A DNA stretch of 56,060 nucleotides from JBGUVL01 sp045134375 (GCA_045134375.1 JBGUVL010000004.1:1-56060); one strand, 5' to 3'. Numbered from the stretch's first letter, positions 33,856 through 43,056 are shown. Numbers and translations are program-made. The notes: a model not told the origin generated them from the letters alone.

Positions 33856-35049
33856 ATGACAAAAAGAACTTATGGAAAAGAATTTGGTTTTCAAACAAGA
33901 TCTGTACATACTGGAAATGATGTTGATCAAGAAAGTGGTGCTATTAAACGTCCCATCACAATGGCAAATAGCTATGAATTACCTTACGATCCTAGTACGA
34001 TGAATTGGAGTAGTGCGGATAAAAACTTATATACTAGAAATGGTGGCAGCAATCAAAAATATTTAGAAGAAAAACTAGCTTCCTTGGAAAATGGAGAAGA
34101 CTGTATCGTGCTAGCAAGTGGGGTAGCAGCTTTATCAGGATTGTTTTTTGCTTTATTAAAAACAGGTGATCATGTCATTTTTTCTAGTGTTACCTATATT
34201 GCAGTTTATCGTTTATTAAACGAACTATTAAATAATAAATTTCAGATAGAAACAACCATCGTGGATACAAGTGAAATTGAGAACATCAAGAAAGCCATAC
34301 GTCCCAACACAAAATTAATTCATATTGAAACGCCTGGTAATCCCACGCTAATGATCTCAGACATCCAAGCAATTGCTCAATTAGCCCATCAAAATGGAAT
34401 CCTTCTTTCTGTAGATAACACTTTTGCCTCTCCATGGAATCAAAGGCCAACGGAATTAGGAGCTGATTTTACCATTGAAAATTTAACCAAATACATCAAT
34501 GGCCATGGGGATGCGATGGGTGGTGCCATCATTGGTCAAAAAAAATATTTAGATATTATACGCGCACAGTCACAAATCAATCTTGGTGCCACGATATCTC
34601 CTTTCAATGCTTGGCTGATCATGCGTGGCGCTGTGACTCTCTCTTTAAGAATGAGAGAACATAATAATAACGCATTAAAAGTTGCGCAATATCTAGAAAG
34701 CCTACCTTGTGTTCGCTTTGTAGCTTATCCTGGATTGCCTTCTCACAAGGGACATGCGATCGCAAAGAAACAGATGTCCCCTGGATTTGGAGGGGTTCTT
34801 TCCTTTGGTTTAAAAGCCAATCATGACATACACAATCGATTTGTTTCCCATCTTAAAGTAATTACTTCTGCGGTATCATTAGGACACGATGAAAGTTTGA
34901 TCGTTTTCCTAGGAGAAGAGGATGAAAGACAATACTTATATCCAAAGGAATTTCATGAAGGATTCTTTCGCTTAAGTGTAGGAATAGAAAATTGTGAGGA
35001 TATTATTTGGGATATCAAACAAGCATTGCAAAAAAGTGGATTATTCTAA
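33856..35049 (+). CDS. PLP-dependent Cys/Met metabolism enzyme (methionine gamma-lyase-like)
   Basis: The 397-residue protein belongs to the cystathionine gamma-synthase/lyase fold type. K212 in ENLTKYINGHGDAMGG carries the cofactor, D187 in SVDNTF binds the pyridine nitrogen, and YTRNGGSNQKYLEEKLASLE is the usual N-terminal segment. The family includes cystathionine lyases and synthases, O-acetylhomoserine sulfhydrylases and methionine gamma-lyases, which cannot be separated by eye. It follows metI by 94 bases with no terminator, so it is likely within the Met T-box regulon and makes or degrades methionine. Confidence 0.88.
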   Translation: MTKRTYGKEFGFQTRSVHTGNDVDQESGAIKRPITMANSYELPYDPSTMNWSSADKNLYTRNGGSNQKYLEEKLASLENGEDCIVLASGVAALSGLFFALLKTGDHVIFSSVTYIAVYRLLNELLNNKFQIETTIVDTSEIENIKKAIRPNTKLIHIETPGNPTLMISDIQAIAQLAHQNGILLSVDNTFASPWNQRPTELGADFTIENLTKYINGHGDAMGGAIIGQKKYLDIIRAQSQINLGATISPFNAWLIMRGAVTLSLRMREHNNNALKVAQYLESLPCVRFVAYPGLPSHKGHAIAKKQMSPGFGGVLSFGLKANHDIHNRFVSHLKVITSAVSLGHDESLIVFLGEEDERQYLYPKEFHEGFFRLSVGIENCEDIIWDIKQALQKSGLF

Positions 35050-35271
35050 TCATGGAAATCGTTTTTTATAACATGAAATCGATTTTACTTGTTCCTCAAA
35101 CTGTGGTATTTCAAGTTCTCCCCTCATCCTTTTCCATTACTTATAAAAGTATATATATATTGCGATATTCCCATTTCTCTTTTCATTGTTCGAGATTGTC
35201 TTCCCATAATACATTTAGTAAGTAATGATCCGGACTATCCACTATGAGGAACCGCTATTTTAGCAAAGAAC
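35050..35271. other. Intergenic region with no visible element
   Basis: It is AT-rich with no convincing ribosome-binding site or gene. A frame at 35007-35225 is open only by overlap with the PLP enzyme gene. Confidence 0.45.
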
Positions 35272-35304
35272 AAAAAAAACAGGATATTTCTTCCTGCTTT
35301 TTTT
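35272..35304. terminator. Bidirectional terminator between the Met operon and the adhesin gene
   Basis: CAGGA and TCCTG enclose a seven-base loop and are flanked by seven or more A on one side and seven T on the other. Confidence 0.8.
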
Positions 35305-35310
35305 CATTGA

Positions 35311-37495
35311 TTAAGCTCTTTTTCTTACTACAATAACAGCCCCAGCCAACGCCATCATTGCCACTAAAAATGCAACATGATTGGAATCTCCTGTTTCTGG
35401 TGTCTGGCTTTCCCCTAAAACTTCATCGACTTTTGTATTGGTAAAGTTATATCCTTCCTTTTTTGATTCGAATCCATTCACTGGATCTTCTATTACATCG
35501 TATACATATTCACTGCCATCCGATGCATACATTGGTAGATTTGAAAAAGTATACTCCGTTGTCCCCTTTAAAACAATCGAATCGATTTCTTTCCCATTTT
35601 GCGTTAAGCGGATCGTAATCGGAGGTATTGCATCCTTTTCACTCACATTCTTCCACGTTTTTTTACCTGTAATTTCTGTTGTTTTAATCCATTTTGCATA
35701 AACGACAGTCCAGTTTTCCTTTAAATTCTTTTTAAAATCAAATTCCTTTGTCGTTTCCGAATCTTCATACCATCCACCAAACAGGTAACCCTCTCTGGTT
35801 GGATTTTCTGGAACGACTGCCATTCCATTATAATCGATTTCTGTTTGTGCTTTTGCTAAATTTTTAACACTATTGTCTTCTACATTCGCATCAAAGGTTA
35901 TACCAACCAACGGAGCATAGACATAAACACCATCACAATTGAAACTATTAGGATATTTTTCTTTCCAATCTTTATGGCTTTGACATTGATCCACACATTC
36001 AAAGCGTTTTACACCATAATGATCGAAAGATGCTTGATCCATTATCTCCCCATTTTCCCAATCGTATAAATGATGTGATAACTGCGCTGTGGTAAGTATT
36101 CCAATGGTAGCACTATCCTTGCCGATTGCAACTTCTTTTGTTACATCTTCAAATAAGTCATCATCATTGCTGTTGCCAACTTTACCCTGTGTATTTCCTC
36201 TTGCATAAGCACTTTTCATATTTGGATTCAAGAATAAATAATGCGTATCACTATCGCCATTCAATGCAATCATTGCATTTTCCGGATGTAAAATTGCTGT
36301 CGTATTACTTTTTAACTGATCTATCGCATTTTCATTTAAATCATAAGCAACAATACTACATTGATCCGTGATAATCGACCCTTTTCTTCCTACCGCACCA
36401 AGCCAAGCGCTTCCTTCCATCACTTTCGATTGACATTCTTTCACCGTTAATGTATGTCCATTCAACCAAAAATCGCCTGCAGAATAACTTAGCATATTTT
36501 CTCCATTACAACGTACATCGACTTTGCATTTGGTAAAGCTAGAATCCTTTGACTGTACGTAAACACCAGCAAATCCATTATGAATACTTTCAAATGCCGA
36601 ATTTTTCATCGTAAATGATTGGCACGATAAGCCATGTCCACTTCGATTACCATTCATTGTCAAAGTGGAATTTTCCACATCCCATATAGCGCCATTGGAA
36701 GCATTACCACCATTATTGGAAACATTGACAGTAGAATCTTTAATATTAACCTTATTGATTCCTGTTCCAAATACAAATCCACCGCCAATGTTGTTTTCGA
36801 ATACAAAATTCGATCGATTTGTAATATTCGTGACTGTCGTTGCTGTTGGATTTCCATTTTGACACTGTGCATATACCCTTACATTTCCATTGGTAGCAAT
36901 AAAATCCGTTTGATCAAAATTCATGGTTACGGTTTCATCATGGAATGGATAAGAAGCAAAGACCCATCCATTCTTATTTCCTGTTACATCAATTGACGAT
37001 TCTTTAAACGTTGTTGTCACATTATGATAAGCAGCCATAAATTGATAATTTCCATCGATTCCGGTAACCTTCGTATTTTCAAAAATCACATTTGCACCAT
37101 TTAAAAATGAAATAGTTGCCGATGTTCCAGCACTAGAAGCACTTGCTTCCTTCGCTAAAATCGTACAGTTTTTAAAAATTACATTCCCTGTAAAAGCTAA
37201 TTTTGCAGAATAATCAGGAGCAATTCCCTGTAATGGAACAACGGATCCACTTATGGTAAAGGTACAATTTTCGACTACGATTGATTGGTCCGAATTTCCA
37301 AAAACAACGACTTTTCCTTCCCCCACTGTGAAGCTTTGATTACTAACATTACGATTGATTACAGTAACTCCATCCTCTAACACATATGGCGTTACTGTAT
37401 TTGTTTCCGCAGAAACATGACTCCATGCAGTAAAAGTCAGCATCATCACTACTGCGACAAACAATGTACAATACTTTTTTCCAGTACCTCATCAT
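35311..37495 (-). CDS. Sortase-anchored adhesin with beta-helix, InlB-repeat and Cna-B domains (frameshifted start)
   Basis: The readable part (35311-37464) is 717 residues. It holds a hydrophobic secretion segment ending in WSHVSA, a long repetitive beta-helix-like region (NRNVSNQSF to about residue 420), an InlB/Flg_new repeat (TREGYLFGGWYEDSE...VVYAKW) and one Cna-B domain (ITGKKTWKNV). The C-terminal end carries a TPETGD sorting signal, a membrane helix and the basic tail RKRA. A good start (ATG at 37495 behind GAGAGG) gives MMRYWKK, but a run of six A at 37475-37480 puts it out of frame. With five A the frames join into a normal signal peptide. It may be phase-variable, inactivated or a base-call error. 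Confidence 0.78.
35420..35457. repeat. 38-bp direct repeat shared with the next adhesin, copy 1
   Basis: These 38 bases are identical to 37760-37797. The surrounding 250 bases, which encode the last Cna-B domain and sorting signal, are also highly similar. This indicates duplication or recombination between the two adhesin genes. Confidence 0.85.
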
Positions 37496-37520
37496 AGATT
37501 CCTCTCTTTCCTTTTTTAAC

Positions 37521-37546
37521 ATTATAGAAACTTTTCGTCACGCACC
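37521..37546 (-). promoter_or_regulatory. Possible adhesin promoter with GGTGCGTG element
   Basis: On the minus strand TATAAT (37526-37521) lies 12 bases after GGTGCGTGAC (GGTGCGTG at 37546-37539). The same octamer precedes the second adhesin gene. No good -35 box is seen, which would suit an activator-dependent promoter. Confidence 0.35.
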
Positions 37547-37585
37547 GGTCATATTGGCTTTTTCACAATCTAATTATTTCTGAAA

Positions 37586-37616
37586 AAAGAGTTATGCATT
37601 GGAAGCATAACTCTTT
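37586..37616 (-). terminator. Terminator of the large adhesin gene
   Basis: AAAGAGTTATGC and GCATAACTCTTT form a 12-base perfect stem with a seven-base loop. On the minus strand it ends with T. Confidence 0.85.
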
Positions 37617-37641
37617 ATCGATTTAAGAAAAGGAAGATTTC

Positions 37642-40600
37642 CTAAGACTTTTTTCTTTTTCCTACCAATAGCAATACTGCTAAGGAAGCGATTCCTAACA
37701 TTCCATATAGACTAATATTAGTGTAATCACCGGTACTTGGAGTGTCACTATCACCTAATACTTCATCGACTTTTGTATTGGTAAAGTTATATCCTTCTTT
37801 TTGTGATTCATATCCATTCACTGGATCCTCACTGACATCATAGACATATTTCGAACCGTCTGGAGCATAGGTTGGAAGATTCTTAAATGCATATTCCGTT
37901 GTACCTTCTAATTCAATCGAATCCATTTCTTTACCGTTCTGTGTTAAACGAATCGTAATGATTGGCACTTTATCGTTTTTACCTACTTTTTTCCATGTCT
38001 TTGTACCAGATACGGTGATTTTTTCTCCACCTGTATAAGTGTTGGTTATATTATAACCATCGACTTCACAAGAATATCCATTGACAGGATCTTCATTGAC
38101 ACTGTATTGATACCTCGTGCTATCTGGGGCATACATTGGCAAATCCTTAAATTCGTACGATGTGTTGCCATCTTTTAATACGATGGAATCCACTTTTTTA
38201 CCATTTTGTAATAGATGGATCGTTACCTCAGGAACCTTGATTCCTTCTGGTGCCACCCACGTCTTTGTACCAGACACCGTTACTTTTTCACCGCCAGTAT
38301 AAGTGTTAATTACATCGTAATCTTTTACTTCCGATGTGTAGCCATGAACACCAACTTCTTCTATTGTGTAAACATATTCCGTTCCATCTTCTGCATAAGT
38401 TGGTAAATTTTCAAATTCATAATCGGTTTTACCATCCGTTAATTTAATTTCCTTATAGACAGTACCATTTTGTTTTAGAAGAATGGTTATTTCTGGAACC
38501 TTAGTATCGCTTGGTAGCTCTTTCCATGTTTTTGTTCCGGAAATCGTTTTTTGTTCTCCCCCTGTATAAGTGTTGGTGATGGTATAACCATCGACTTTTG
38601 AAGTGTATCCATTCACCGCATCTTCTCTTACCATATATTGATATTGGGAACCATCCGGTGCATATTTATCTAAATTTTCAAATTCATAACTTGTAACTCC
38701 TGAAGGTAATTGCTGAGTAGCAATCGTCGTTCCATTTTGTAATAAATGAATGGTAATCGTTGGATGCGTTGCTTCTGGATTACTCCATATTTTGGTTACC
38801 TTGACCGACGTTTGATCTGGTGTATATACATTATAAATATTATTTCCTTCTACCTTTGTCTGATAACCATCGACTTGTTCTTCTCCTATCGTATATTGAT
38901 ATTCACTACCATTCTTATTGTATTTTGGAAGATTGGTAAAGGAATAATCACTTTCTCCATTTTTTAATACTCTGTTATCAATTACTTCACCATTTTGATA
39001 TAAATTAACCGTGATGCTTGGATGGGTCGTTGATGGATTGCTCCATGTCTTTGTACCATTTACCTCTATCGTTGATGAATCAAATGTATTCGTAATCGTA
39101 TAACCATCCTTCGCATTACCAAGATAGGACGCTGTATATCCTGTAATTGGGGTTTCTGTTACAGTATAATTGTATTTTTCTCCATTTGGTGCAATTTCAG
39201 GTAAGTCAGTAAATGAACTACTCCATCCGGTGGATTCATTTAATGTGATTGTGCGATATTCCTCTCCATTCTGTAATAATTTAATAGTAACGGAAGGTAA
39301 CTCTGATGCATCTTTTACATCCCATATCTTGGTTACATTAACGCTAGTGTTCCCTGGAACATATTCATTGAAAATATCGAAGTCATCATAGGTTGCATCA
39401 TAGCCATCAACCGTGGTTTCTCGGACTCGATACTGATATTCCTCTCCATTTGGTGCATATTTTTTAATGTTCTCAAATTGATAGGTTAATTCCCCATTAT
39501 CTAGCTCGGTTTTCCTGATATCAACCCATTGCTCTCCATCCAATGATTGTTGCAAAGTAATCGTTATCGTTGGATGAACATCATTTGGATTACTCCATGT
39601 TTTTGTTCCTTCAATCGTCATTGGACTACCATGATAACGATTGGTAACAGCGAAATAATTCACGCTTGTTTCATAGCCTTTTAGCGATGTCTTTTCCTTC
39701 ACCGTATAAGCATATTTTTGATGGTTGGCATCTCCCCAAGGTAAATCATTTATTGTTAAAGACCACTGATTCTCTTTCGTTAGCGTAATGTCTCTATATT
39801 CATTTCCATTTTGAAGAATCGTTACATCAACAGCATCTGGAATCAAAGCTAATTCCTCGTTTGTTAATTGGGTCCATGTTTTGTTAACCGTAATACTTTG
39901 CGTTTCTGGATAATTGAATACTTTTGCTAATGCAACCGGTTTTCCATCTTTATCACTAACCGTTGTCTTTCCATAGCTTACTGTTATCGTCCAAGGACCA
40001 GCCCCTTCTCTACCATTCGGTGTTGTTTCTGTTAACGTATAGGTTCCTGCAGGAATTTTAGCAAATGTCACTGTCCCATTCGTATTGGAAATGGAAGACA
40101 ATGTAACCGCCTTATTGGAGCCTGTTGCGGTTCCATTTAATGTAAATGTTACCTCAGGTAGTGGTCTTTCATTTTCATCCAGTTTAATAAATTCTAAGCA
40201 ACCAAAATTAGCTTTTATCGCTGGAACAATTGGATTTTTTCCACTAGGATTCATTCCTTCATTGAAAATACTAACCGATTTTAAAAGTTCATTTGGATCT
40301 TCATCACCGATCTGTGAGGCCAAGAAATATTTTAATGTTGTCGTCTCATTGGTTGGAACATAATCATAGGAACCCTCGGTAGTCGTATCTAACGCAATTC
40401 GATATTGTAATTGATAATGATAAATCGTACTATCCTCTTTTGTTATTACCGTACAATCACTTGCCTTTAAATTCCAAACTAATTCATTATCGTTGAATGT
40501 TGTTGCATTCTTATTGGTTGGATCAATGGTTTTGGTATCCATCATGATATGAGAAGCCATTGGATCGTTTACAATCCAAGCTTGTGCACTTAATTTAATA

Positions 40601-41691
40601 ATGGTATTGATGGTTTCAAATTCTTTTAATAATTCTTCTTCATCGCCTGCCATTAAGGCACGTGTTGCAAAGGATTTCATCCAATAATGTGGATTTAATT
40701 GTGCCCAACTATCCTTATCCTCCTTATATTCAAACCGACTTGATGATGTCGCAAAAGCAATGGTGAATAAATTCGCTTTTGCTTTGATGGAATCGGCAAT
40801 TGGATTTTTGCTTGTGCTATCATATTTTTTAGCCCCTGTGGCTGGATTTCCATCGTCATCGTATTTGGTATAAATACTACCACCTACATTCATCCAAGCC
40901 TTCATTTCAGCGTTAATTCCTCCAGCTTCTTTTCCTTGTAACGCAGTAAGACTGGTTTTTTTCCCATCAATAACAAACGTTGGACAGCCATCGGTTAATA
41001 ATATCACATTGGTATTATCACATAACTCTTTCCCGGTTGTATTCTTAAAATTATTTAAATTATTATAGGCAAGCTGTAAGCCACCTTCAATATTGGTTCC
41101 CCCATTAGGTCCAGGAATTTCGCCGTTCCATTCATTGCCGTCTAATAATGCGAGGGCTCTTGCTTTGCCCTCATTGGTTGCAACATTAACCCAGTTCAAC
41201 TGACGATTGGCATCACTAGCGAAAGTAATGATACAAATCCAGCGACTTGCTTTACTACCATCACTATTTGCACTCACGTTTGCATAGCCATCAATAAAAG
41301 CAATTGCGGCTTTCTTCATGCTTTCATAACGAGTTGATTTAGCATCAGCATTTTCCTTCCAAGCCATACTACCGGAAACATCTAACACTAATACCGTTGC
41401 TGCATCAGGCGAAGTCTGTATGGTGGAAAGATCCTCCTTCGTTTCCACATCTAATGTAATATCAAAAACATTTTCCGTGTCCGTTCCTGATATTGTTTTC
41501 GAAAAACTAACATTATCTGTTTCGACCGTAGCTGTGTCTTTTTCATGCACAATTTGCTGTGCACTTTCCGTCGTTGTATTATTTGCATTTTCCGCATGAA
41601 TATTTATGAAACCACTGGATAAACAGGTGAGCATCATGCTGAATGCAAATAACATTATATAGATACTTTTTGAAGTTTTATTTTTCATCAT
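37642..41691 (-). CDS. Large sortase-anchored adhesin: VWA domain plus eight Cna-B repeats
   Basis: This 1349-residue surface protein starts at the ATG at 41691, behind AAAGGAGGAG. A signal peptide (MMKNKTSKSIYIMLFAFSMM to about residue 35) is followed by a von Willebrand A domain with a metal site (DVSGSM) at about 90-370. A SpaA-like beta domain (GCLEFIKLDENERPLPEVTF) comes next at about 480-580, then eight Cna-B repeats of 80-95 residues up to about 1305. The protein ends with a TPSTGD sorting motif, a hydrophobic helix and GKRKKS. This is the layout of pilus tip or fibrillar adhesins that bind host or bacterial surfaces. No sortase gene is in view. Repeat count is by eye. Confidence 0.92.
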   Translation of the reverse strand: MMKNKTSKSIYIMLFAFSMMLTCLSSGFINIHAENANNTTTESAQQIVHEKDTATVETDNVSFSKTISGTDTENVFDITLDVETKEDLSTIQTSPDAATVLVLDVSGSMAWKENADAKSTRYESMKKAAIAFIDGYANVSANSDGSKASRWICIITFASDANRQLNWVNVATNEGKARALALLDGNEWNGEIPGPNGGTNIEGGLQLAYNNLNNFKNTTGKELCDNTNVILLTDGCPTFVIDGKKTSLTALQGKEAGGINAEMKAWMNVGGSIYTKYDDDGNPATGAKKYDSTSKNPIADSIKAKANLFTIAFATSSSRFEYKEDKDSWAQLNPHYWMKSFATRALMAGDEEELLKEFETINTIIKLSAQAWIVNDPMASHIMMDTKTIDPTNKNATTFNDNELVWNLKASDCTVITKEDSTIYHYQLQYRIALDTTTEGSYDYVPTNETTTLKYFLASQIGDEDPNELLKSVSIFNEGMNPSGKNPIVPAIKANFGCLEFIKLDENERPLPEVTFTLNGTATGSNKAVTLSSISNTNGTVTFAKIPAGTYTLTETTPNGREGAGPWTITVSYGKTTVSDKDGKPVALAKVFNYPETQSITVNKTWTQLTNEELALIPDAVDVTILQNGNEYRDITLTKENQWSLTINDLPWGDANHQKYAYTVKEKTSLKGYETSVNYFAVTNRYHGSPMTIEGTKTWSNPNDVHPTITITLQQSLDGEQWVDIRKTELDNGELTYQFENIKKYAPNGEEYQYRVRETTVDGYDATYDDFDIFNEYVPGNTSVNVTKIWDVKDASELPSVTIKLLQNGEEYRTITLNESTGWSSSFTDLPEIAPNGEKYNYTVTETPITGYTASYLGNAKDGYTITNTFDSSTIEVNGTKTWSNPSTTHPSITVNLYQNGEVIDNRVLKNGESDYSFTNLPKYNKNGSEYQYTIGEEQVDGYQTKVEGNNIYNVYTPDQTSVKVTKIWSNPEATHPTITIHLLQNGTTIATQQLPSGVTSYEFENLDKYAPDGSQYQYMVREDAVNGYTSKVDGYTITNTYTGGEQKTISGTKTWKELPSDTKVPEITILLKQNGTVYKEIKLTDGKTDYEFENLPTYAEDGTEYVYTIEEVGVHGYTSEVKDYDVINTYTGGEKVTVSGTKTWVAPEGIKVPEVTIHLLQNGKKVDSIVLKDGNTSYEFKDLPMYAPDSTRYQYSVNEDPVNGYSCEVDGYNITNTYTGGEKITVSGTKTWKKVGKNDKVPIITIRLTQNGKEMDSIELEGTTEYAFKNLPTYAPDGSKYVYDVSEDPVNGYESQKEGYNFTNTKVDEVLGDSDTPSTGDYTNISLYGMLGIASLAVLLLVGKRKKS
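37760..37797. repeat. 38-bp direct repeat shared with the previous adhesin, copy 2
   Basis: Identical to 35420-35457 and in the same reading frame, coding for the junction of the last Cna-B domain and the sorting signal. Confidence 0.85.
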
Positions 41692-41719
41692 AAATACTCC
41701 TCCTTTCTTACGATTCAAT

Positions 41720-41756
41720 TTTATAATCGTTTGGTAACACGAATGTCACACGCACC
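41720..41756 (-). promoter_or_regulatory. Possible large-adhesin promoter with GGTGCGTG element
   Basis: On the minus strand GGTGCGTG (41756-41749) and TGACA are followed after about 17-18 bases by TATAAA (41725-41720). The octamer is shared with the other adhesin promoter, 23 rather than 12 bases from the -10 box, a difference of one helical turn. Confidence 0.35.
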
Positions 41757-42118
41757 ATGAAATACTGTTTTTCTTCTTAATTTCATGAAAAAAAGCGATT
41801 TTCATAAAACTAAGAGAAATCGAATACGGCAAAGAAGTTATGCATCATTATTTTTATTTTAATAACCCCTTTTCTTTCCGCCATTGATTCCCTTTTTGAT
41901 TAAAATAACACTACGCTTATTCAATCTCTGTTGTTCCTTTTTCCCTCCACTATCCATCTTATGAAAGGATAATTGAAATGTGTCATTTCCTTTGTCGTGA
42001 AAAGCATTATTACTCTTTTTGTAAGTTATTTTTGGGAACTTATATCTGATTATTGATCCTTATTTTCTTTATTTTTTAACAATAAAATCTAATTATTTAT
42101 TATGTTTTTGATTTTAAA
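41757..42118. other. Divergent intergenic region between adhesin and riboswitch
   Basis: This stretch of about 360 bases is AT-rich and codes for nothing convincing. I see no additional riboswitch for the adhesin on the minus strand. Confidence 0.45.
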
Positions 42119-42147
42119 TTGACAAACTTTTTTTCTCTTTCTATAAT
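42119..42147 (+). promoter_or_regulatory. Full-consensus sigma-A promoter
   Basis: TTGACA at 42119-42124 and TATAAT at 42142-42147 are separated by exactly 17 bases, so both boxes are perfect. A promoter this strong suits control by a downstream riboswitch. Confidence 0.88.
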
Positions 42148-42157
42148 GTAGGCAAAA

Positions 42158-42312
42158 AAAGAATATTGGCAAAGCTATTGAGAGATAGTGACGCAAAGCT
42201 ATAGGGTCTTTCCTCATCCAACGATGAACAGACAGCCAGTTGCTAGTTTCGAATTCTTCACGATACAACCGATTAGGAATGACCATGTTATTGACGAACA
42301 TGGTTTTTTTGG
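42158..42312 (+). promoter_or_regulatory. Cyclic di-GMP-I riboswitch (GEMM) with terminator
   Basis: The aptamer shows GGCAAA (42168-42173), a hairpin closed by a GAGA tetraloop (GCTATT-GAGA-GATAGT), the invariant GACGCAAAGC (about 42190-42199) and the GACAGCC..GTTGCT receptor element (about 42231-42244). This order is the c-di-GMP-I consensus. The expression platform is a terminator, ACCATGTT/AACATGGT with seven T (42282-42310). It controls the secreted CAP-domain gene downstream. Whether ligand opens or closes the terminator is not clear from the sequence. Confidence 0.88.
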
Positions 42313-42349
42313 TTGTCCTATCTCTCTAGTGGAAAGTGAGAGATTGATC

Positions 42350-42481
42350 ATGTTTAAGAAATCCATCCTATTATTCACCTTTGTGATGATTTTTCTATTT
42401 AGTGGTTATGAAATAGTACAAACAACAACAAAGATAGAACAAACCAATCGTAAAACAATCGAAAAAGTATCTAGAAAATGA
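42350..42481 (+). CDS. Signal-peptide segment of the CAP protein, ended by an in-frame TGA
   Basis: An ATG at 42350 behind AGTGAGAG opens a 43-residue frame. It has a classical secretion signal (MFKKSILLFTFVMIFLFSGY) and a basic linker, and stops at TGA 42479-42481. The next 18 bases and the CAP-domain gene continue in exactly the same frame. It is therefore the original N-terminus of that gene, separated by one nonsense codon. Extension of the frame upstream to 42188 only crosses the riboswitch. Confidence 0.7.
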   Translation: MFKKSILLFTFVMIFLFSGYEIVQTTTKIEQTNRKTIEKVSRK

Positions 42482-42499
42482 AAGAAAGAGAACCATCGA

Positions 42500-43051
42500 G
42501 TGAATGCGATAGAAAAAGTCAAAAAAGAAAAGGAAATGGAATTGGAAAATACAAAGGAAAGTGTCGAAGAAAACACATCAAACACGATGGACACGCAGGA
42601 TACAAGTGAAAGTGTAGCTCCTGCTTCCTTACCAAATGCACCACAAGCTAGCCTTAGTGCCATTGATTCGCTTGTCATTGACAATATGAATGCTTTGCGA
42701 AACGATGGATTAAGTAACGATGGAAACCTTAATTACATCGCTAGTATCCGCGCACAAGAAGTAAGCTATTGTTGGAGCCATACTCGCCCAAATGGGGGAA
42801 GAGGAATTGATCTCATTGACGCTTCAAAATACCGCGGAGAAAATCTTGCGAAAACCGTTATTTACAATTACACGGGTTCAATCGAAGATATTTCTATGGT
42901 AGCCCAACGTATCGTAGACAATTGGGCTAACAGTTCCAGTCACTATTCCAATATGATAAACGCAAACTATCGTTATGTTGGGGTAAGTACTTATGTCGTC
43001 GTAGAAGGAAACAAATCTACCTTTTATACTGCTGCTATGTTTTCTAATTAA
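42500..43051 (+). CDS. CAP (SCP/PR1-like) domain protein
   Basis: This frame of 183 residues (GTG first codon) has a charged low-complexity N-terminal third (KVKKEKEMELEN, ESVEENTSNTMD) and a C-terminal CAP domain. The domain shows SAIDSLVIDNMNALRNDGL, IASIRAQEV, SHTRPNGG, YRGENLAK and SSSHYSNMINANYRYVGV, with the family histidines and glutamate in SHTRPNG and GENLA. CAP proteins of this type are secreted and often wall-linked. A GTG start here would leave it without a signal peptide and with only a weak ribosome-binding site, so the true gene probably starts at 42350. Its transcript is under the c-di-GMP riboswitch. Confidence 0.8.
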   Translation: MNAIEKVKKEKEMELENTKESVEENTSNTMDTQDTSESVAPASLPNAPQASLSAIDSLVIDNMNALRNDGLSNDGNLNYIASIRAQEVSYCWSHTRPNGGRGIDLIDASKYRGENLAKTVIYNYTGSIEDISMVAQRIVDNWANSSSHYSNMINANYRYVGVSTYVVVEGNKSTFYTAAMFSN

Positions 43052-43056
43052 ACAAC

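Noticed and set aside
37642..41691. CRISPR-like or tandem DNA repeats in the large adhesin
   Set aside because: The periodicity of about 260 bases comes from the Cna-B protein domains. The DNA copies are diverged and coding, with no short repeats and spacers.
42188..42481. 97-codon ORF covering the region before the CAP gene
   Set aside because: Its first 54 codons are the c-di-GMP riboswitch and terminator. Real translation begins at 42350.
35311..43051. Pilus operon with sortase
   Set aside because: Cna-B adhesins suggest pili, but no sortase gene and no pilin-motif backbone genes are present here. I therefore call them anchored adhesins only.
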